Numbered from the stretch's first letter, positions 34,020 through 47,532 are shown. The stretch is DNA of 64,000 nucleotides from Cryptomeria japonica (GCF_030272615.1 NC_081406.1:191279891-191343890); one strand, 5' to 3'. Made by a program: numbers and translations. The notes: a model not told the origin generated them from the sequence alone.

Positions 34020-35564
34020 TGTTAATCTTAGAGGATCCGGTTAATACTGAGAGGGCGGGGTGAATCAGTATTAACAATAATTTGAAGCCATAAACTTAGA
34101 CTCATAAAAATTTCACCAAAATAAAACATAGACCAACACTAGAGTCATTTAACTATACCAGTATCTACTAATAAACATCTAGTAAACTGATATATCAATG
34201 TTGCACATTAAGTGTTTATTAACCATGCATAAACTGAAAATAAAGCATAACATCACATCAAAAATTTTCACCATATGAACAACATGATTTTCACATGGAA
34301 GTCCAAATAGGGAAAAACCATGGTGGGAATTGGTACCCACAAATATTTTGCACTCTTTCGGAATGCGCCCTGTTAGGATCCAAACCCGGTTAGAAGCTTA
34401 CAATGATGCCCTATTACGATCAGACCCTGTTAGGAGTCACCCAGTTAAGGGATTTACCTCAGCCATGTTAGGAGCTTTGATATGTTAGGGTCAATCTCAT
34501 AAGAGGATTTAGAACTTAGATATTGAGTCACCCTGTTAGGGGTTTTTACAATGTGAGGCAAGTTAGGACCTACCCAGTTAAGGGATTTTAGCTAATGTAA
34601 TTGTTAGATAACAACAGTGATCGATTTGTGTATAGCACTCAACTACTTGCTTGATAAGATCCAATTAAGCTCTAAGTCTACAACACTCTAGTAGATCTTC
34701 TCACACCCTAGTTCAACTTCACACACTTCTCAAAAACAACCGACACAACAAACATCAACTATACTGACATAAATAACCTTTACAGCTAGGTTGGCATCAA
34801 AACCCTACGACTTACAACATAGATCATCACAACTATTTACAGCTCATTACAGATCCTCATATGGATCATTACAATCAATTATAAATCAATATCAACCATT
34901 GAATGATCATAAGTCATCATAGTAGGTCAATCTAATACAAAGTCAAACCCTTAGCTCAATCTGCTAAGCACTTTGCACATTCCCAAGTAATTCTCTCTCC
35001 AAACGTGCCCAAACATCTTTCAAACACTTCACGCAGTTTGTGTCACGTTATCATAAACATGTGAACTTGATATAGATTACCGCCAAACCAAAAATCATTA
35101 CCGGTCAAGAGAATTCTCTACCAATCCTTAAACCCTTCTTAAACATTGGCAAAAACTCAACAAAAATTATAAACATAATTTTCGGTTGTCAAAACATGAT
35201 GTGATTTCGGTCAGATATATGTTACAATGATAAAAACTCACATTCAAAACCACAAAGACTCAATCATCACCAATTGCCATATACATTCAAAACATTTCCT
35301 TGTTTACCAGTTAAGGTCCTAATTCTTAGTTTCTTGATTCTTTACCGGTAAGCTCTCTCTGGTAAACCAAAAGATTAGATGACACAATACAACATAAGTA
35401 AACATTAGTAGACATGAATATTTCCATCAATGACAACACAAATAACTGATCAAAGTCATCCATCTTGAAATCTCAATCTCTTCATCACAATGTCATCTCA
35501 AACAGTCTTATACCAGCTCGGTCATCATTCTCCATCTATATCAGTTATGCCAAACATGCCAAAG
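34020..35564 (-). repeat. Element C 5' LTR
   Basis: 1,545 bp, matching 22768-24308. The hairpin at 34040-34075 has 11-bp arms GTTAATACTGA and TCAGTATTAAC around GAGGGCGGGGTGAA. The right terminus is mutated from CA to AG. Confidence 0.92.
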
Positions 35565-35569
35565 GGAGT

Positions 35570-35746
35570 ACTCTATAGAAAATCCATTAGATTTGATCCA
35601 TACTCATTTGTGTGGGCCTATGAGGACAAATAACATTCAAGGTGATAGGTATTTTATGATCCTTATCGATGATTATTTTATAATGACTTGGATTACTTTT
35701 TTGTAAGAGAATCAGATGCTTTTGAGAAATTTATGGCATTTAAGGC
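35570..35746 (+). pseudogene. pol: Element A integrase core, first piece
   Basis: The A frame resumes after C with NPLDLIHTHLCGPMRTNN, GDRYFMILIDDYF and MTWITFL, an integrase core start with His in place of the usual first Asp (IHTH rather than VHTD). It is cut at 35747 by E after FMAFKA. Confidence 0.82.
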
Positions 35747-36936
35747 TGGTGGGATCCAACAACATTGAGAGGGGGGGTGAATCAATGTTTCCTGTCGGAA
35801 TGATAAATCTTAACCTTATTAAAAAAACAACTCAGCAACCAGTAAACATAAAAGCATATAACAATAAGTAACAATGCAACCAAAAAGATGAATACCATAA
35901 TGCCACAAATTTATACGTGGAAAACCTCAAAGAGGAAAAACCACGGTGGGATTGGAGACCCACAATATCTATCCACTGATCAAATGAATAAATACTACAA
36001 AAAGGGGCATGCACATGTAGGAAGGCCTACTACCTAGAGTGCACTGCTCATCACAAAAGGAGTCTCACTGACTACATAAAACATCAGACTAATCTGGAAT
36101 GAAGATTGAACTGCAAGTGTAACATCTCCTATGCCTGAGTACAGTTCTGGTTAAGCTCAATACCGGAGGTCTTAAACCTCTTACACAAACCTAGTTCGAT
36201 CACCTATGATCAATCAAAACTTTTGCATATGATTACAACCTTATTCTCACACAGATAATCCCATAACCCACATACCATGATCTACAAAGAGATCTTACAT
36301 CATATTTATACCAACCCGAGACCTAAACAATTAGTTCAACCACCTAAAAGATAATACAATAAATCCATTACATAATCTCGCAAACCAATGATACACCAAG
36401 TTGGCCTATAACCAAAATAACATAAACCAATCAATAAATCCAATCAGTAACGCATCGGGAGCATCAACCAACACGTTACATAAACTGATCCATAACCTAG
36501 TAGAATAAGATAGAATAGAATAGGTTTGGTGCTAGCTACAACACCACTGATCAACTGGAGCACGAACATGATAATAACCATCAGTATCTTGATAACCTTC
36601 TAGAAGCCACACCAACACCACTCATCGGATTCATCAAAAGGTCTTCAATAAAGCTCACCCGATAAAACCCTTACTAGTAACAAAAAAGGCTTACTAGAAC
36701 AAATTATAGCATCCAAATCATCAAATCCTGAACCAACTAAATGTGATATGCATTAGGTACACATGAATAATCAATCCAAACCAATTCCAATAGCTGAAAC
36801 ATACCGGAGAAGATCTCCAGATCAACATCATAATCCAAACACTCTATTGGAATCTAGTAGAAAACAAAACAGCTAGTTTTGACATCAATGACAAACATCA
36901 ATGCAACATATAATCAATTCCTCCAAATTGCCAACA
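35747..36936 (-). repeat. Element E 3' LTR
   Basis: 1,190 bp. The first bases are TGGTGGGATCC (TGTTGGGATCC in the other copy). The hairpin at 35761-35789 has arms AACATTGA and TCAATGTT; both arms differ from the other LTR at the paired position. It has the shared block GAAAAACCACGGTGGGATTG. Confidence 0.92.
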
Positions 36937-36948
36937 ATCTCCCCCTTT
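36937..36948 (-). promoter_or_regulatory. Element E polypurine tract
   Basis: Sense AAAGGGGGAGAT immediately before TGTTGGC; GCCAA precedes it. Confidence 0.85.
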
Positions 36949-37525
36949 GGCATTGATGGCAACACTAGATGTGAAAAAAATCCAAGTGCCAAGAAGTGCC
37001 AAACAAGTCTCCCTCAAAGGAAGACATCTAACAATCTCCCCAAAATGATATGACAATGAAGTTATGAACCAATAGACCAAACTCCTCCTTATGAATGATA
37101 TCCCTGTTAAGCTCTATGTTTCACATAAATATCTCTCCCCCTTTGACATCAATACCAAAAATCTGACATAACCATCAAAGAAAAGTCATAAATCCTCTGA
37201 GTCGCACAGCTGACTACTCCCTCTAAGTAGTAGCAACAACTCATCAATCCAAAATGAATGATAGTTCGGATAATGTATGTCTGACTGATGTCAGTCAACA
37301 TCACTCAAGTCTCTACCAGAGGGGCAGAAACTCCCAATCTATCTCAGAAGTATTCAAATGATTCCTTAGGCAAAGGTTTAGTGAAGATATCTAAAATCTG
37401 TGCTTTAGTGTTCACATAAACCAGTCTGACTTCAATTGCTTCCACCTTCTTCTTTAGAAAGTTATAGTTGATAGAAATGTGCTTTGTCTTAGAATTAAAT
37501 ACCAAATTCTTTGATTTGTCAATAG
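36949..37525 (-). pseudogene. pol: Element E RNase H C-terminal end and 3' untranslated part
   Basis: The coding end is at 37344-37525: NTIDKSKNLVFNSKTKHISI, NYNFLKKKVEAIEVRL, then ILDIFTKPLPKESFEYF, the conserved tail of copia RNase H. The rest to the polypurine tract is untranslated. F interrupts it at 37526; the upstream part resumes at 52245. Confidence 0.85.
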
Positions 37526-39061
37526 TGTTGGCATGATTGGCATAACTGATGCAAATGAAGAACGATGATTGAACTGATAAAAGACTATTTGTGATGACAT
37601 TGTGATGAAGAGATTGAGATTGCATGATTCGATGACTTTGATTAGTTACTTGTGTTATCATTTATGCCAATTTATGTTTACTATATTGTATTTTGTCATC
37701 TTATTCTTTTTCATCTACTAGAAAAGACCTTACCGGTAAAGAAACAGGAAATTGGGAATTAGAACCTTAACCAGTCAATGAGGAAATATTTTGATTAGAT
37801 GTGGCAATTGGTGATGATTGAAGTGTTGCAGTTCAGAATGTGAGTTTGTATCATTGTAAAGTATCTTTGACCGGAACTGCATCATGCTTTGATGAACGAA
37901 AGTCATGTTTATGATTTATGTTGTATTTTTGCTAGGGTTTAAGAAGGGTTTGAGGACCAGCAAAGAATTCTCTTAGCCGGTAAAGATGTTGAGTTTGGAG
38001 ATGGATCACATTATGTTTATAAGATTGGTGATGACATGGCTGAAACCGCGTGAAGTGTTTGAATGATGTTTTGGTGCGATCAAAGAACGAATTTCTTGGG
38101 AATATGTGAAGTGCTTAGCGGAATGAGCTAAGGGTTTGAAAGTGTATAAGATCGAGATGTGGTGATCATTCAACGGTTTTAATTGATTTGTAATTAATTG
38201 TAATGATCCATATGATGATCAATAATGATTTGTAATGAGTTGTAAAATATCTATGATGATCTATGTTGTAAGTTTTAGGGTTTTGCAACCGACTACGTTG
38301 TAAAGGTTATTTAGGTTGGTACAATTGATGTTTGTTGTATCGGTGGTTTTTGAGAAGAGGGTGAAGTCAAACCAGAAAGTGAGAGATCTACTAGAGCATA
38401 GCAGATTTGGAGCAGAATTGGATCCGATCAAGCAAGTAGTTAAGTGCTATACCCAGATCATTCACTATTGTTCCCTAACAGTTGCAGCAGTGAAAATCAC
38501 TTAACCAAGTAGGTCCTAATAGGCCTTACATTGTAAATCCCTTAACTGGGTAACTCTACATTTGAGTGTTAAATGCTCTTGTGAGGTTTATCCTAATAGG
38601 TCAAAGCTCCTAACAGGGCTCATAATATAAATCCCTTAACTGGGTGACTACTAACAGGGTCTACTCCTAACATGGCATCTTTGCAAGCTTATAACCAGGC
38701 TAGGCTCCTAACAAGGCAAATTCCGAAAGAGTGCACAATTTTTGTGTGTACCAATTCCCACCATGGTTTTTCCCTATTGGGGTTTCCACATGAAAAACAT
38801 GGTGTTCATGTGGTGAATGTTTATGATACATTGATTTGATTTTCTTTCAATTTATGCATGGTTAATAAACACTTAATGTGCAGACTTGTTAAATTAGTTT
38901 AACAGTTGGTTATCAGTGATTATCTATAATGGTAAAGAATTTATTACTGGTTTATGATTGATTTGATGAAATTTTATAAGTTCAAGTTTTAAGTTTGAAA
39001 TTATTGTTAATACTGATTCACCCCCCCTCTCGGTATTAACCGGATCCTCTAAGATTGACAA
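37526..39061 (+). repeat. Element F 5' LTR
   Basis: 1,536 bp, TGTTGGCATGATTGGC to AAGATTGACA. The U5 hairpin at 39007-39041 has arms GTTAATACTGA and TCGGTATTAAC (one G-T wobble). It contains TTTTAGGGTTTTG and repeated CCCTTAACTGGGT / CCTAACAGG motifs. Confidence 0.93.
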
Positions 39062-39062
39062 T

Positions 39063-39074
39063 TGGTATTAGAGC
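39063..39074 (+). promoter_or_regulatory. Element F primer binding site
   Basis: TGGTATTAGAGC, one C-to-T change from the tRNA-iMet-type site, one base after the LTR end. Confidence 0.88.
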
Positions 39075-39120
39075 ATTGGTCCTCTGTGTGCAGAAATATT
39101 AACAGCTTGAGGGAAAGATC

Positions 39121-40028
39121 TTGAAGAAGGAGGGTCCAAATTTTACCAAGGACAACTACCGGATATGGAAAGACCAGATGAAGCTATACATTAAAGGATT
39201 GGGTTCTCAGTATTGGAATCATGTGGTAAACAAGTATGTTGCTCCTACTACCAGCCCCTTGACACCGGATAAACTTAAAGAACAACAAGAAAACATTCAA
39301 GCCTTGGAAGCAATTGTAAGTACTTTATCTGATTCTGAGTATATACGTGTTCATGGATTAGAAACTGCATTTGAGGTATGGGATCTAAATTAGACTTGAT
39401 TTATGGAGGAGATGAACATGTACAAAGAGAAAAAGAAGAAAGTTTAAGAGGCAAATTTGATGACATGAAAATGGTTGATGGTGAGAACATTGTACAATAT
39501 GGTCAAAGGATTAAAGAAGTTGTAGGTGGTATTAAGAGTGTTGGAGGTAAGATTGATGATGATGTTGTTGTCAATAAAATGCCTAGAACTCTCCAACCAC
39601 AATATGCTATTAGAGTTTCTATAATTCAAGAACTGAAATCTATTTCTAAGGATAAAGTCACTGTTGATTCTCTTATTGGAAAGTTGACTACATTTGAGTT
39701 AAACAAATTTTATAATAGTGTTTCAAAACCTTCTGAATCTACTTTTAAAGCTTCTGTAACTAGAACATCTATGAAGAAAGGAAATGATATTTGTCATAAT
39801 CATGACTGCAGGTCTAGTCATGTAAGTAGCAGAGGTGAGCATGATAATGAAGATCATCTAATGGAACTTAAGGCACTATTGGCTAAAAGATTTCCTAGAG
39901 GCACCGGTAAGTATAAAGGTAAATTACCCTTGAAGTATTTTTCCTGCAATAAGATTGGACACATTGCTGCAAATTGTCCTGACGATGATAAAAAGGAAAA
40001 GTTCAAGAAATTTAAAGAAAAAGGATAG
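39121..40028 (+). pseudogene. gag: Element F gag
   Basis: Two overlapping frames (39121-39393 and 39378-40028) make one Gag with a frameshift near 39385. Text: NYRIWKDQMKLYIKGLG, YWNHVVNKYVAPTTSPLTPD, ALEAIVSTLSDSEYI, then DEHVQREKEESLRGKFDDMK, DSLIGKLTTFELNKFYNSVS, and the knuckle YFSCNKIGHIAANCP, whose first Cys is Tyr. It ends at a TAG at 40026-40028. Homologous to C, B and H Gags. Confidence 0.9.
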
Positions 40029-40547
40029 AAACATTACTATGTTATAGTTGATGAAGGAGTAACTAATGAAGAATCAGAAGAAGATGACAATGAGGAGATA
40101 GTGTTTGTTGCTGTGAAGGAAAATCTAACTGATGAAAAGGTATTGATGTCTCACATGGATACCAGTGATGAATGGATAATAGATAGTGATTTCTCACACC
40201 ACATAACCGGTGATACAAACAAGTTCTTATCCCTTGAAGAATTTGATGGCAGTGTGGTAAGGTTTGGTAACAACTCAGCCTGCATGGTTAAAGGTAAAGG
40301 ATTTATTTCACTAAATGGAAAAAACAATGCAGATGATGTCTTTTGGGTTGATGGATTAAAACACAACCTTTTGAGTGTTTGTCAATTAAATGATAAGGGA
40401 TATCTTATAGAATTTAAAAGTGGAGTGTGTAGGATTCTTGGAAGTAATGGAGAATTCATTGCTACTGGAAGGCAGACAAGAAGTAATCTTTTTCATCTGA
40501 ATACTAATGCGATTAGTTGTTTGGTGGGAAAGATTGAAGATAGCTAG
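40029..40547 (+). pseudogene. pol: Element F protease
   Basis: After an acidic linker, 40101-40547 contains EWIIDSDFSHHITGDTNKF. The catalytic Asp-Ser-Gly is Asp-Ser-Asp here, so the enzyme is probably dead. It continues GKNNADDVFWVDGLKHNLLS and ends NAISCLVGKIEDS at a TAG before LWHKR. Confidence 0.9.
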
Positions 40548-41513
40548 TTATGGCACAAGAGGTTTTGTCATGTGAATTTTGACAATTTGATAAAGGTTAG
40601 TAAATCAAGTATTGTGAGAGGTTTGCCCCATCTTGTTAAACCAGATAATGTGTTATGTAAGGATTGTCAGATGGGTAAGATAACTTCTATATCTTTTAAG
40701 AGTAAGTCTTTTTCTTCAGAAAATATTCTAGAGTTGGTTCATACTGATCTTTGTGGTCCTATGAGGACTAAGAGCTATTATGGTGATAGATATTTCATGA
40801 TTTTCACTGATGATTTTTCCAAGATGATGTGTGTAACTTTTCTAAGAGAAAATTCTAAGGCATTCAGTAAATTCAAAGCATTCAAAGCTTTGGTTGAGAA
40901 AGAAACCGGGAAGAATTTTAAATGTTTGAGATCTTACCGGGGAGGAGAATTTACTTCTGATGAGTTTGTGAAGTTTTGTGATGAACAGGGAATCAAGAGG
41001 CAGATGTTAGCTCCTAGAACTCCACAAAAAAGTGGGATAGTAGAGAGAATGAATAGAATAGTTGTTGAAGATGCTAGAACCATGTTAATTCAAGGTGAAG
41101 TACCAAAAATGTTTTGGAGAGAAGCAGTTAGAACTGTTGTTTACACTTTGAACCGGGTACTTGTCAGGAGAGGTAACAACAACACACCTTATGAATTATG
41201 GCATGGAAAGACTCCTAATTTAAGTTACTTTAAAAATTTTAGGAGTAAATGTTTCATTAAATGTGATGATTTCACTAGAAAGATTGATGCAAAGTATGAT
41301 GAAGGTATTTGTCTTGGTTACTCAACAAAGAGTAAGGATTTCAAATGTTATAACAAAAGAACAAAAAGGATCATTGCGAGTGCAAATGTGAAGGTAGATG
41401 AACTTTCTAATAAATCTAATGAGAACAGAAGATCCAAACCTGAGAAAGATAAAGAAAAACTTGTGTTTATTGAGCCGAAAGTACAAAAGAATGATGAGCA
41501 GGCAAATGCATAA
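40548..41513 (+). pseudogene. pol: Element F pre-integrase and integrase
   Basis: The 313-codon frame 40572-41513 has the zinc region (MNFDNLIKVSKSSIV, then LCKDCQMGKIT), LVHTDLCGPMRTKSYYGDRY, FTDDFSKMMCVTFL, CLRSYRGGEFTSDEFVKF (the usual SDQGG is SYRGG, so the second catalytic Asp is lost), RTPQKSGIVERMNR, FWREAVRTVVYTLNRVLVRR, and the tail GICLGYSTKSKDFKCYNKR. It is the least broken integrase of the C/F family but lacks a catalytic residue. Confidence 0.9.
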
Positions 41514-43059
41514 ATAGGTGCTCAACCGGTAAATGAAGAAAGTAATGAAGAACATGAAGCAGAAGGAACATCATCAGAACTAGTAATACCAAGGTATGTT
41601 AGATTAAATCATTCATAAGAACAAATTATAGGAGATAAAAATACTAGTGTACAAACAAGAAGAAAAATCAGAGAAAACTCCTATCTGATTTATACTATTG
41701 AGCCTAAAATAGTAAGAGAGGCATTGAAGGATGATGATTGAATTAAATCTATGAATGAGGAATTTGATTAGATAGAGAAGAACAATACATGGACACTTGT
41801 TCCAAGATCGAAAGACAAGAATGTGATTGGCACTAAATGGGTCTTTAGAAACAAGTTCAATGAAGAAGACAAGGTTGTGAGGAATAAAGCAAGGTTGGTA
41901 TGCAAAGGCTATGCACAAGAAGAAGGAGAAAATTATTGAGAAACCTTTACACTGATGGAAAGATTGGAAGGATTAAGAATGTTAATTGCTTATGTTGCAT
42001 TTAAAGGATTTAAGGTTTACCAAATGGATGTTAAATCTTCTTTTCTTAATGGCATCCTTGAGGAAGAAGTGTACATAGAACAACTGGATGGATTTTCTTT
42101 TTCTGAGGATAAAGATATGGTTTGCAAGTTACATAAGGCACTATATGGATTGAAGCAGACACTGAGAGCATGGTATGAAAGATTGCATGCACACCAGATC
42201 AAGATAGGATTCCAACGTACCATTAAGGATAGTAACATATATCTTAAGACTGATGGAGACAAATTGTTGATAGCTGAAGTATTTGTAGATGCTATAATTT
42301 TTGGAAGTGATGATGATTTATGTATGGCTTTTGCTGAGGAGATGAAGAAATAATTTGAGATGTCTCTTATTGGTGAGAATAAGTTTTTCATTGGGTTGCA
42401 GGTCCAGTAATTGAATGGTAGAATATTTATCTGTCAGAGTAAGTATGTAAAGGAAGTGTTGAAAACATTTGGCATGGAGGATTGTAAACTGGTTGGTACT
42501 CCGATGGTGATAGGTTGTAAATTTTCTAAATAGGATGATTCACCCTTTGTTGATGAAAAAGAATATAGGTCCATGATTGGTAAGTTGCATTATGTTGTTC
42601 ACAGTAGGCCTGATATTGCACATGTTGTTGGTTTGGTTGCTAGATTACAGAAACATCCCAAAGAGACTCACTTGGTAGCGGTAAAAAGGATATTCTGATA
42701 CTTGAAAGGCACAATAGATTATGGCTTATGGTATCCTTATAAAAATGATTTTTCTTTGGAAGTGTTTACTAATGCAGATTGGGCAGGCAATGTTGATGAC
42801 CAGAAAAGCAAAACTGGAGGAGCTTTTCTTCTTGGAGTTAGATTGGTTGCTTGGACAAGTAAGAAGAAAACATGTGTATCATAGTCAAAAGCTGAAGCAG
42901 AATATGTTGTCGCATCTATGAATTGCACACATGCAATCTGGATGAAACATGTGTTAGAAGGTTTTCAATTTGATATTTCTGAACCGGTAACTATTTATTG
43001 TGACAATACAAGTGCAATTAATATTTCAAAAAATCATCTATTACATGCAAGGACAAAGT
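41514..43059 (+). pseudogene. pol: Element F RT and start of RNase H
   Basis: After a linker with stops (41514-41940) comes [62 protein letters not shown], and the active site FVDAIIFGSDDD (FVDD changed to FVDA). Later RNase H: GLWYPYKNDFSLEVFTNADW, SKTGGAFLLGVRLVAW. H cuts after LLHARTK at 43059; HIEF continues at 50178. Confidence 0.9.
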
Positions 43060-44382
43060 TGATGAATAATGATGAACAACAGATACCCTAACTGGTACTA
43101 AGAGGGGGGGGTGAATCAGTACATTCAAAAACTTCTCCGCCACTTATCAAGTTAAAACAATTCTAACCGGTTGTCTTCACCACTGAACTTAACCATGGCA
43201 ATATCGGTTAAACACAGTAAGACTTCAGACAGTCAAAACCAGTAAAGTTGAATACTTCAAATAAATTCAACACTTGATAACTACTTCACCCATAAACATA
43301 TGCATGTGGTATATCAACAATACCATAACCATTAGCTCTGCATGCATAACCACTTAAACAAAGAATACTTAATCATCACATGAAAAATGCACAACTCATG
43401 ACACATAGATTTTTCACGTGGAAACCCAAATGGGAAAAACCACGGTGGGGATGAATACCCACAAGCTTGTTTTTGAACTCTTTTGAAGCTCGCTTTATTA
43501 GGAGCCTAGTCCGGTTAAAGACTTTACAATAAGGTTCTCCTAGGAACCGATCCTATTAAAGATCACTCGGTCAAGGGATGGCTATATACCCTGTTAAAGG
43601 TTGAAACCCTATTAAAGGTTACCTTGCTAGAGGATTTAAGAACTCAATGAACTTGAGTCACCTAGTTAGAGGATTTACAATAAGCCTGTTAAAGCTACCC
43701 AGCAAAGGGATTTTCCTTTTGTTGAAATGGATAGAAGACAATAGGTAAAACTCTGATCTGATAATAGCACTACATGCCAAGGCATATCCTTTTCAATTCT
43801 TCTACACACAACATTTACCAATAGCTTAAAATAACAAACATCATCAACCTTATAGGCAACAATTAGGTCGATAGCATAAACTCTAAACCCTAAGCTTTTA
43901 GGTTTACAATTACAGGCGGTCCAATCCTGACTGTCCAGACACTTTTCATAGAATGAAACAATCTTAAATAGATCAAAAGTCATTCTGCATCGTCCATTCT
44001 TCACCGCACATAGAAATCAATAACCCATCACTCTTTCTTCTCATGTCGCTAAGAAGAATGTTCATTCCCGAGGTAGACATTTAATGCAGTCAATCTTCAC
44101 ATGCAAGATCCTCAAGGAAATCCTTCATGCGTGCAGAACTAACGTGGCATCTCGATATCATCCTCATCTCTTAGCTAACTCATCACAGAATACCATCAGT
44201 TGCATCTCAAAGGCAAGATTTCCAAACTGGAAACCTTAGAGCTAAGACTACCAACTGGTAGTCACACTTAGTAAAACCCTGACACCGGCTCACTACATCT
44301 CTTCATACCGGTTCACCAACTTATTGACATCAATGACAACATACATTATCATATCATCATGTTGGTTCATCATATGCCAGCA
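43060..44382 (-). repeat. Element H 3' LTR
   Basis: 1,323 bp, 42 bp shorter than the other copy; one loss is around the CTCACTGGTCTAGCAAG segment, with smaller indels elsewhere. The hairpin at 43095-43122 has arms GTACTAA and TCAGTAC with one mismatch. Confidence 0.93.
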
Positions 44383-44394
44383 ATCTCCCCCTTT
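44383..44394 (-). promoter_or_regulatory. Element H polypurine tract
   Basis: Sense AAAGGGGGAGAT before the LTR start TGCTGGC; GCCAA precedes it. Confidence 0.85.
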
Positions 44395-44642
44395 GGCATT
44401 GATGGCAATACTTACTTAGCGTAGCATTGCAACAAGAAACATCATAGACTAGTATATCTCCATCATCAGATATCTTCTCCCCCATACATCAGATATCTTC
44501 TCCCCCTTTGACAACAATGCCAAAGTGGAGGCACAAGCTTCCATTCTCCACTATGTTGCTCCCCTATGGAGTAGCATCATTCAACACATCAATCCTGAAA
44601 GATTTGACACTGTAGTACTTGACTGATGTGGAGCACACAACT

Positions 44643-46210
44643 TTAGTTGACTTCATGAAGGGGTAGAACCCCTAATTCACCTCTCAAATAGGTAAATGTA
44701 GTCTTCGGTAAGGGCTTAGTGAATATGTCTACTAGCTTCTCCTTACTGGAAACATGTTCCAAGACAACCTCCTTATTCTGAACCTTCTCTCTCAAGAAGT
44801 GATACTTGAGCTCAATGTGCTTAGTTCTAGCATGCAATACTGGATTCTTGGAAATATTGATTGCACTCGTATTGTCACAAAATATACTCACCGGCTTAGA
44901 TATAGGTACTTTGAAACCTTCCAATACATGTTTCATCCAGATTGCTTGAGTGTGGTTCATAAATACTGCCACATATTCTTCTTCAGCTTTAGACTGGGAA
45001 ATACAGCTCTACTTCTTACTCGTCCATGAGACTAGTCTTCCACTAAGAAAGAACGCTCCACCAGTTGTGCTCTTCTGGTCATCCACATTACCTACAAAAT
45101 CTGCATCGGTAAATACCTTGAGATTAAATTCACCATTGTATGGATACCACAATCCATAGTCAATAGTCCCTTTCAGGTATCTAAGAATCCTCTTGACAGC
45201 TACCAAGTGGGATTCTCTTCGACTTTTCTAGAAAATGAGCTACTATGCCCACCACATGAGCAATATATGGTCTATTATGCACCACATAGTGCATCTTACC
45301 GATCACTGACTGATACTCCTTCTCATTCACTAATGTTGAATCATCTTCCTTAGTCAGTTTATAGCTAGTCACCATTGATGTACCAACCAGTTTGCTCTCC
45401 TCCATGCCAAAGGTCTTCAATACCTCTTTGACATACTTGGACTAGGAAATGAACATTCCCTGTTTTATTTGTTGAATTTGCAAACCAATGAAGAAATTTA
45501 TCTCTCCAATCAGAGACATCTCAAACTCTTTCTTCATTTTATTTGCAAAAGCATGACTCATTTCATCATCTCCTCCAAAGATTATGTCATCTACAAACAC
45601 TTCACAGATCAGAATCTGATCATTTTTAGATTTCAGGTAGATGTTGTTGTCCTCACTTGTTCTCTCAAATCTTATCTTCACAAGATGAGTGTAATCATTC
45701 ATACCATGCCATTGGTGCTTGTTTTAATCCATACAGGGCCTTGTGTAATCTAAACACCATGTTACTATCTTCTGATAGGGCAAACCCATCCGGTTACTCT
45801 ATATACACTTCCTCTTCAAGGATTCCATTCAAGAATGCAGACTTCACATCCATATGTTATACCTTCAATCCCTTAAATGTTTCAAATGCAAGTAGGATTC
45901 TAACACCTTCTAGTCTAGCCATTGGGGCAAAGGTTTACCCATAGTCTTCTCCTTCTTCCTGAGCATATCCCTTGCATACAAGCCTTGCCTTGTTCCTTAT
46001 AACTGTGTCTTCTTCATTTAGCTTATTCTTGAAGACCCATTTGGTACCTATAACATTCTTATGTTCTGGTCTGGGTACCAAGGACCATATTGCATTCTTT
46101 TCTATCTGGTCTAGCTCCTCTTCCATTTCCTTAATCAAGTCTTCATTTGTAAGTGCCTCTCTAGTAGTTTTAGGCTCCAATTTGTAAATCATGCAAAAGT
46201 TCTCCTTCAC
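44643..46210 (-). pseudogene. pol: Element H RT and RNase H
   Basis: On -: [36 protein letters not shown], then a broken stretch; DYTHLVKIRFERTSEDNNIY; FVDDIIFGGDDEMSHAF (intact RT active site); EINFFIGLQIQQIKQ; KTFGMEESKLVGTSMV; KRILRYLKGTIDYGLWYP; FTDADFVGNVDDQKSTTGGA; FCDNTSAINISKNPVLHART; KLVDIFTKPLPKTTFTY; ELGVLPLHEVN stop. It is split by about five stops or shifts. Confidence 0.92.
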
Positions 46211-46275
46211 CTTTCTTCTTGTGAGTATTCCTACATCTTTATCACCTATGATCTACTTCAGATCATGATGAAGTT

Positions 46276-47508
46276 TCACATATCTAGGAATGACTCTAGC
46301 TGGTTCTGCTCGCTTTTCCTCTTCTGCTTCACTTCTTCTTCTTCACTTACTGCAGCTTCTACCGGTATAGGAACACTGAGATCTTTACTTGTTTCTTTCT
46401 TAACCGGTTCCCAAAAGGCTACACCTAGTTCATCTTCCACTTCCTCACTGTAGGTTTCCTCAGGTTCCTTAGGGGATTCATCAACCATGGCATTGATACT
46501 CTCAACAATTTTCTGTGTTCTATTGTTGTAGCACTTGAGAGCTTTACTCTTAGTGGAATACCCCAGAAATATTCCTTCATCACATTTAGCATCAAACTTT
46601 CTCAGATGCTCACCTCTCTTGATATAACATTTACTACCAAATACTTTAAAATAACTCACAGTGGGAGTCTTCCTAGTCCAATACTCATAAATGGTTTTAA
46701 CTCTACCTTTCTTGATGAGTATCCGGTTCATAGTATAGACTACAGTGCTCACCGCTTCTCTCCAAAAAGTGTGAGCAATCTTTCCTTGGATCAACATCAT
46801 TCTGGCCGCTTCAACTATAGTCCTGTTATTCCTTTCTGCTATGCCATTCTGTTGTGGTGTCCTTGGGGCAGACAACTGCCTCTTGATACCGCTATCTTCA
46901 CAGTAATTGTTGAATTCATCAGAAGTGAATTCACCTCCTTGATCAGTTCTTAGGCATTTTATCTTTTGACCACTTTCCTTTTCTACTAATGCTCTAAAGG
47001 CTTTGAACTTTCCAGATGCCTCAGACTTGTCTTTCAATAATGTGACCCACATCATTCTTGAGTAGTCATCAGTAAGAATCATGAAATACCTATCTCCCTG
47101 AATACTTCTAGTTTTCATAGGACCACACAAATTAGTATGCACAAGATCAAGTAAGTTTTCTGCTGAAAAAGACTTACCTTTGAAAGTTGACGAAGACATC
47201 TTCCCAAGTTGACATTCTCTGCACAAAGAATTCTCTAGTTTGTTTAGCAAAGGCAATCCTCTTATTGCCTTGATCTTACTCACCTTTACAATATTGACAA
47301 AGTTCATATGACAAAGTCTTCTATGCCATGTCCAACTATCATCAAACTTCACCATCAGACACCCATTTATCTTGGCATTCAGCTGAAACAAGTTACCTCT
47401 AGTCTGCTCACCGGTGGCAATAAGTTCACCACTCTTTCCAATAATACTACAGACTCCACCTTTAAACTCCAAAGTGAGTCCTTTATCATTTAGCTGAGCA
47501 ACACTCAA
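46276..47508 (-). pseudogene. pol: Element H pre-integrase and integrase
   Basis: The 410-codon open frame spans WTWHRRLCHMNFVNIVKVSK, CRECQLGKMSSSTFKGK, LVHTNLCGPMKTRSIQGDRY (first Asp of VHTD is Asn), ILTDDYSRMMWVTLLKDKSE, CLRTDQGGEFTSDEFNNYCE, RTPQQNGIAERNNRTIVEA, TFWREAVSTVVYTMNR, and the linker [20 protein letters not shown]. It starts in frame from the protease tail (MSVAQLNDKGLTLEF). Confidence 0.93.
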
Positions 47509-47532
47509 CAGGTTATGCTTAAGACCTTCTAC

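Larger units (their letters stand above)
22768..35564 (-). mobile_element. Element C: copia retrotransposon, split by D
   Basis: LTRs are at 22768-24308 and 34020-35564, with target duplication GGAGT (22763-22767 and 35565-35569), primer site and polypurine tract. The last two bases of the right LTR are mutated (AG instead of CA). Gag, protease, integrase, RT and RNase H run on - with many stops. Without D it is about 7.66 kb. Same family as F, which lies in opposite orientation. Confidence 0.93.
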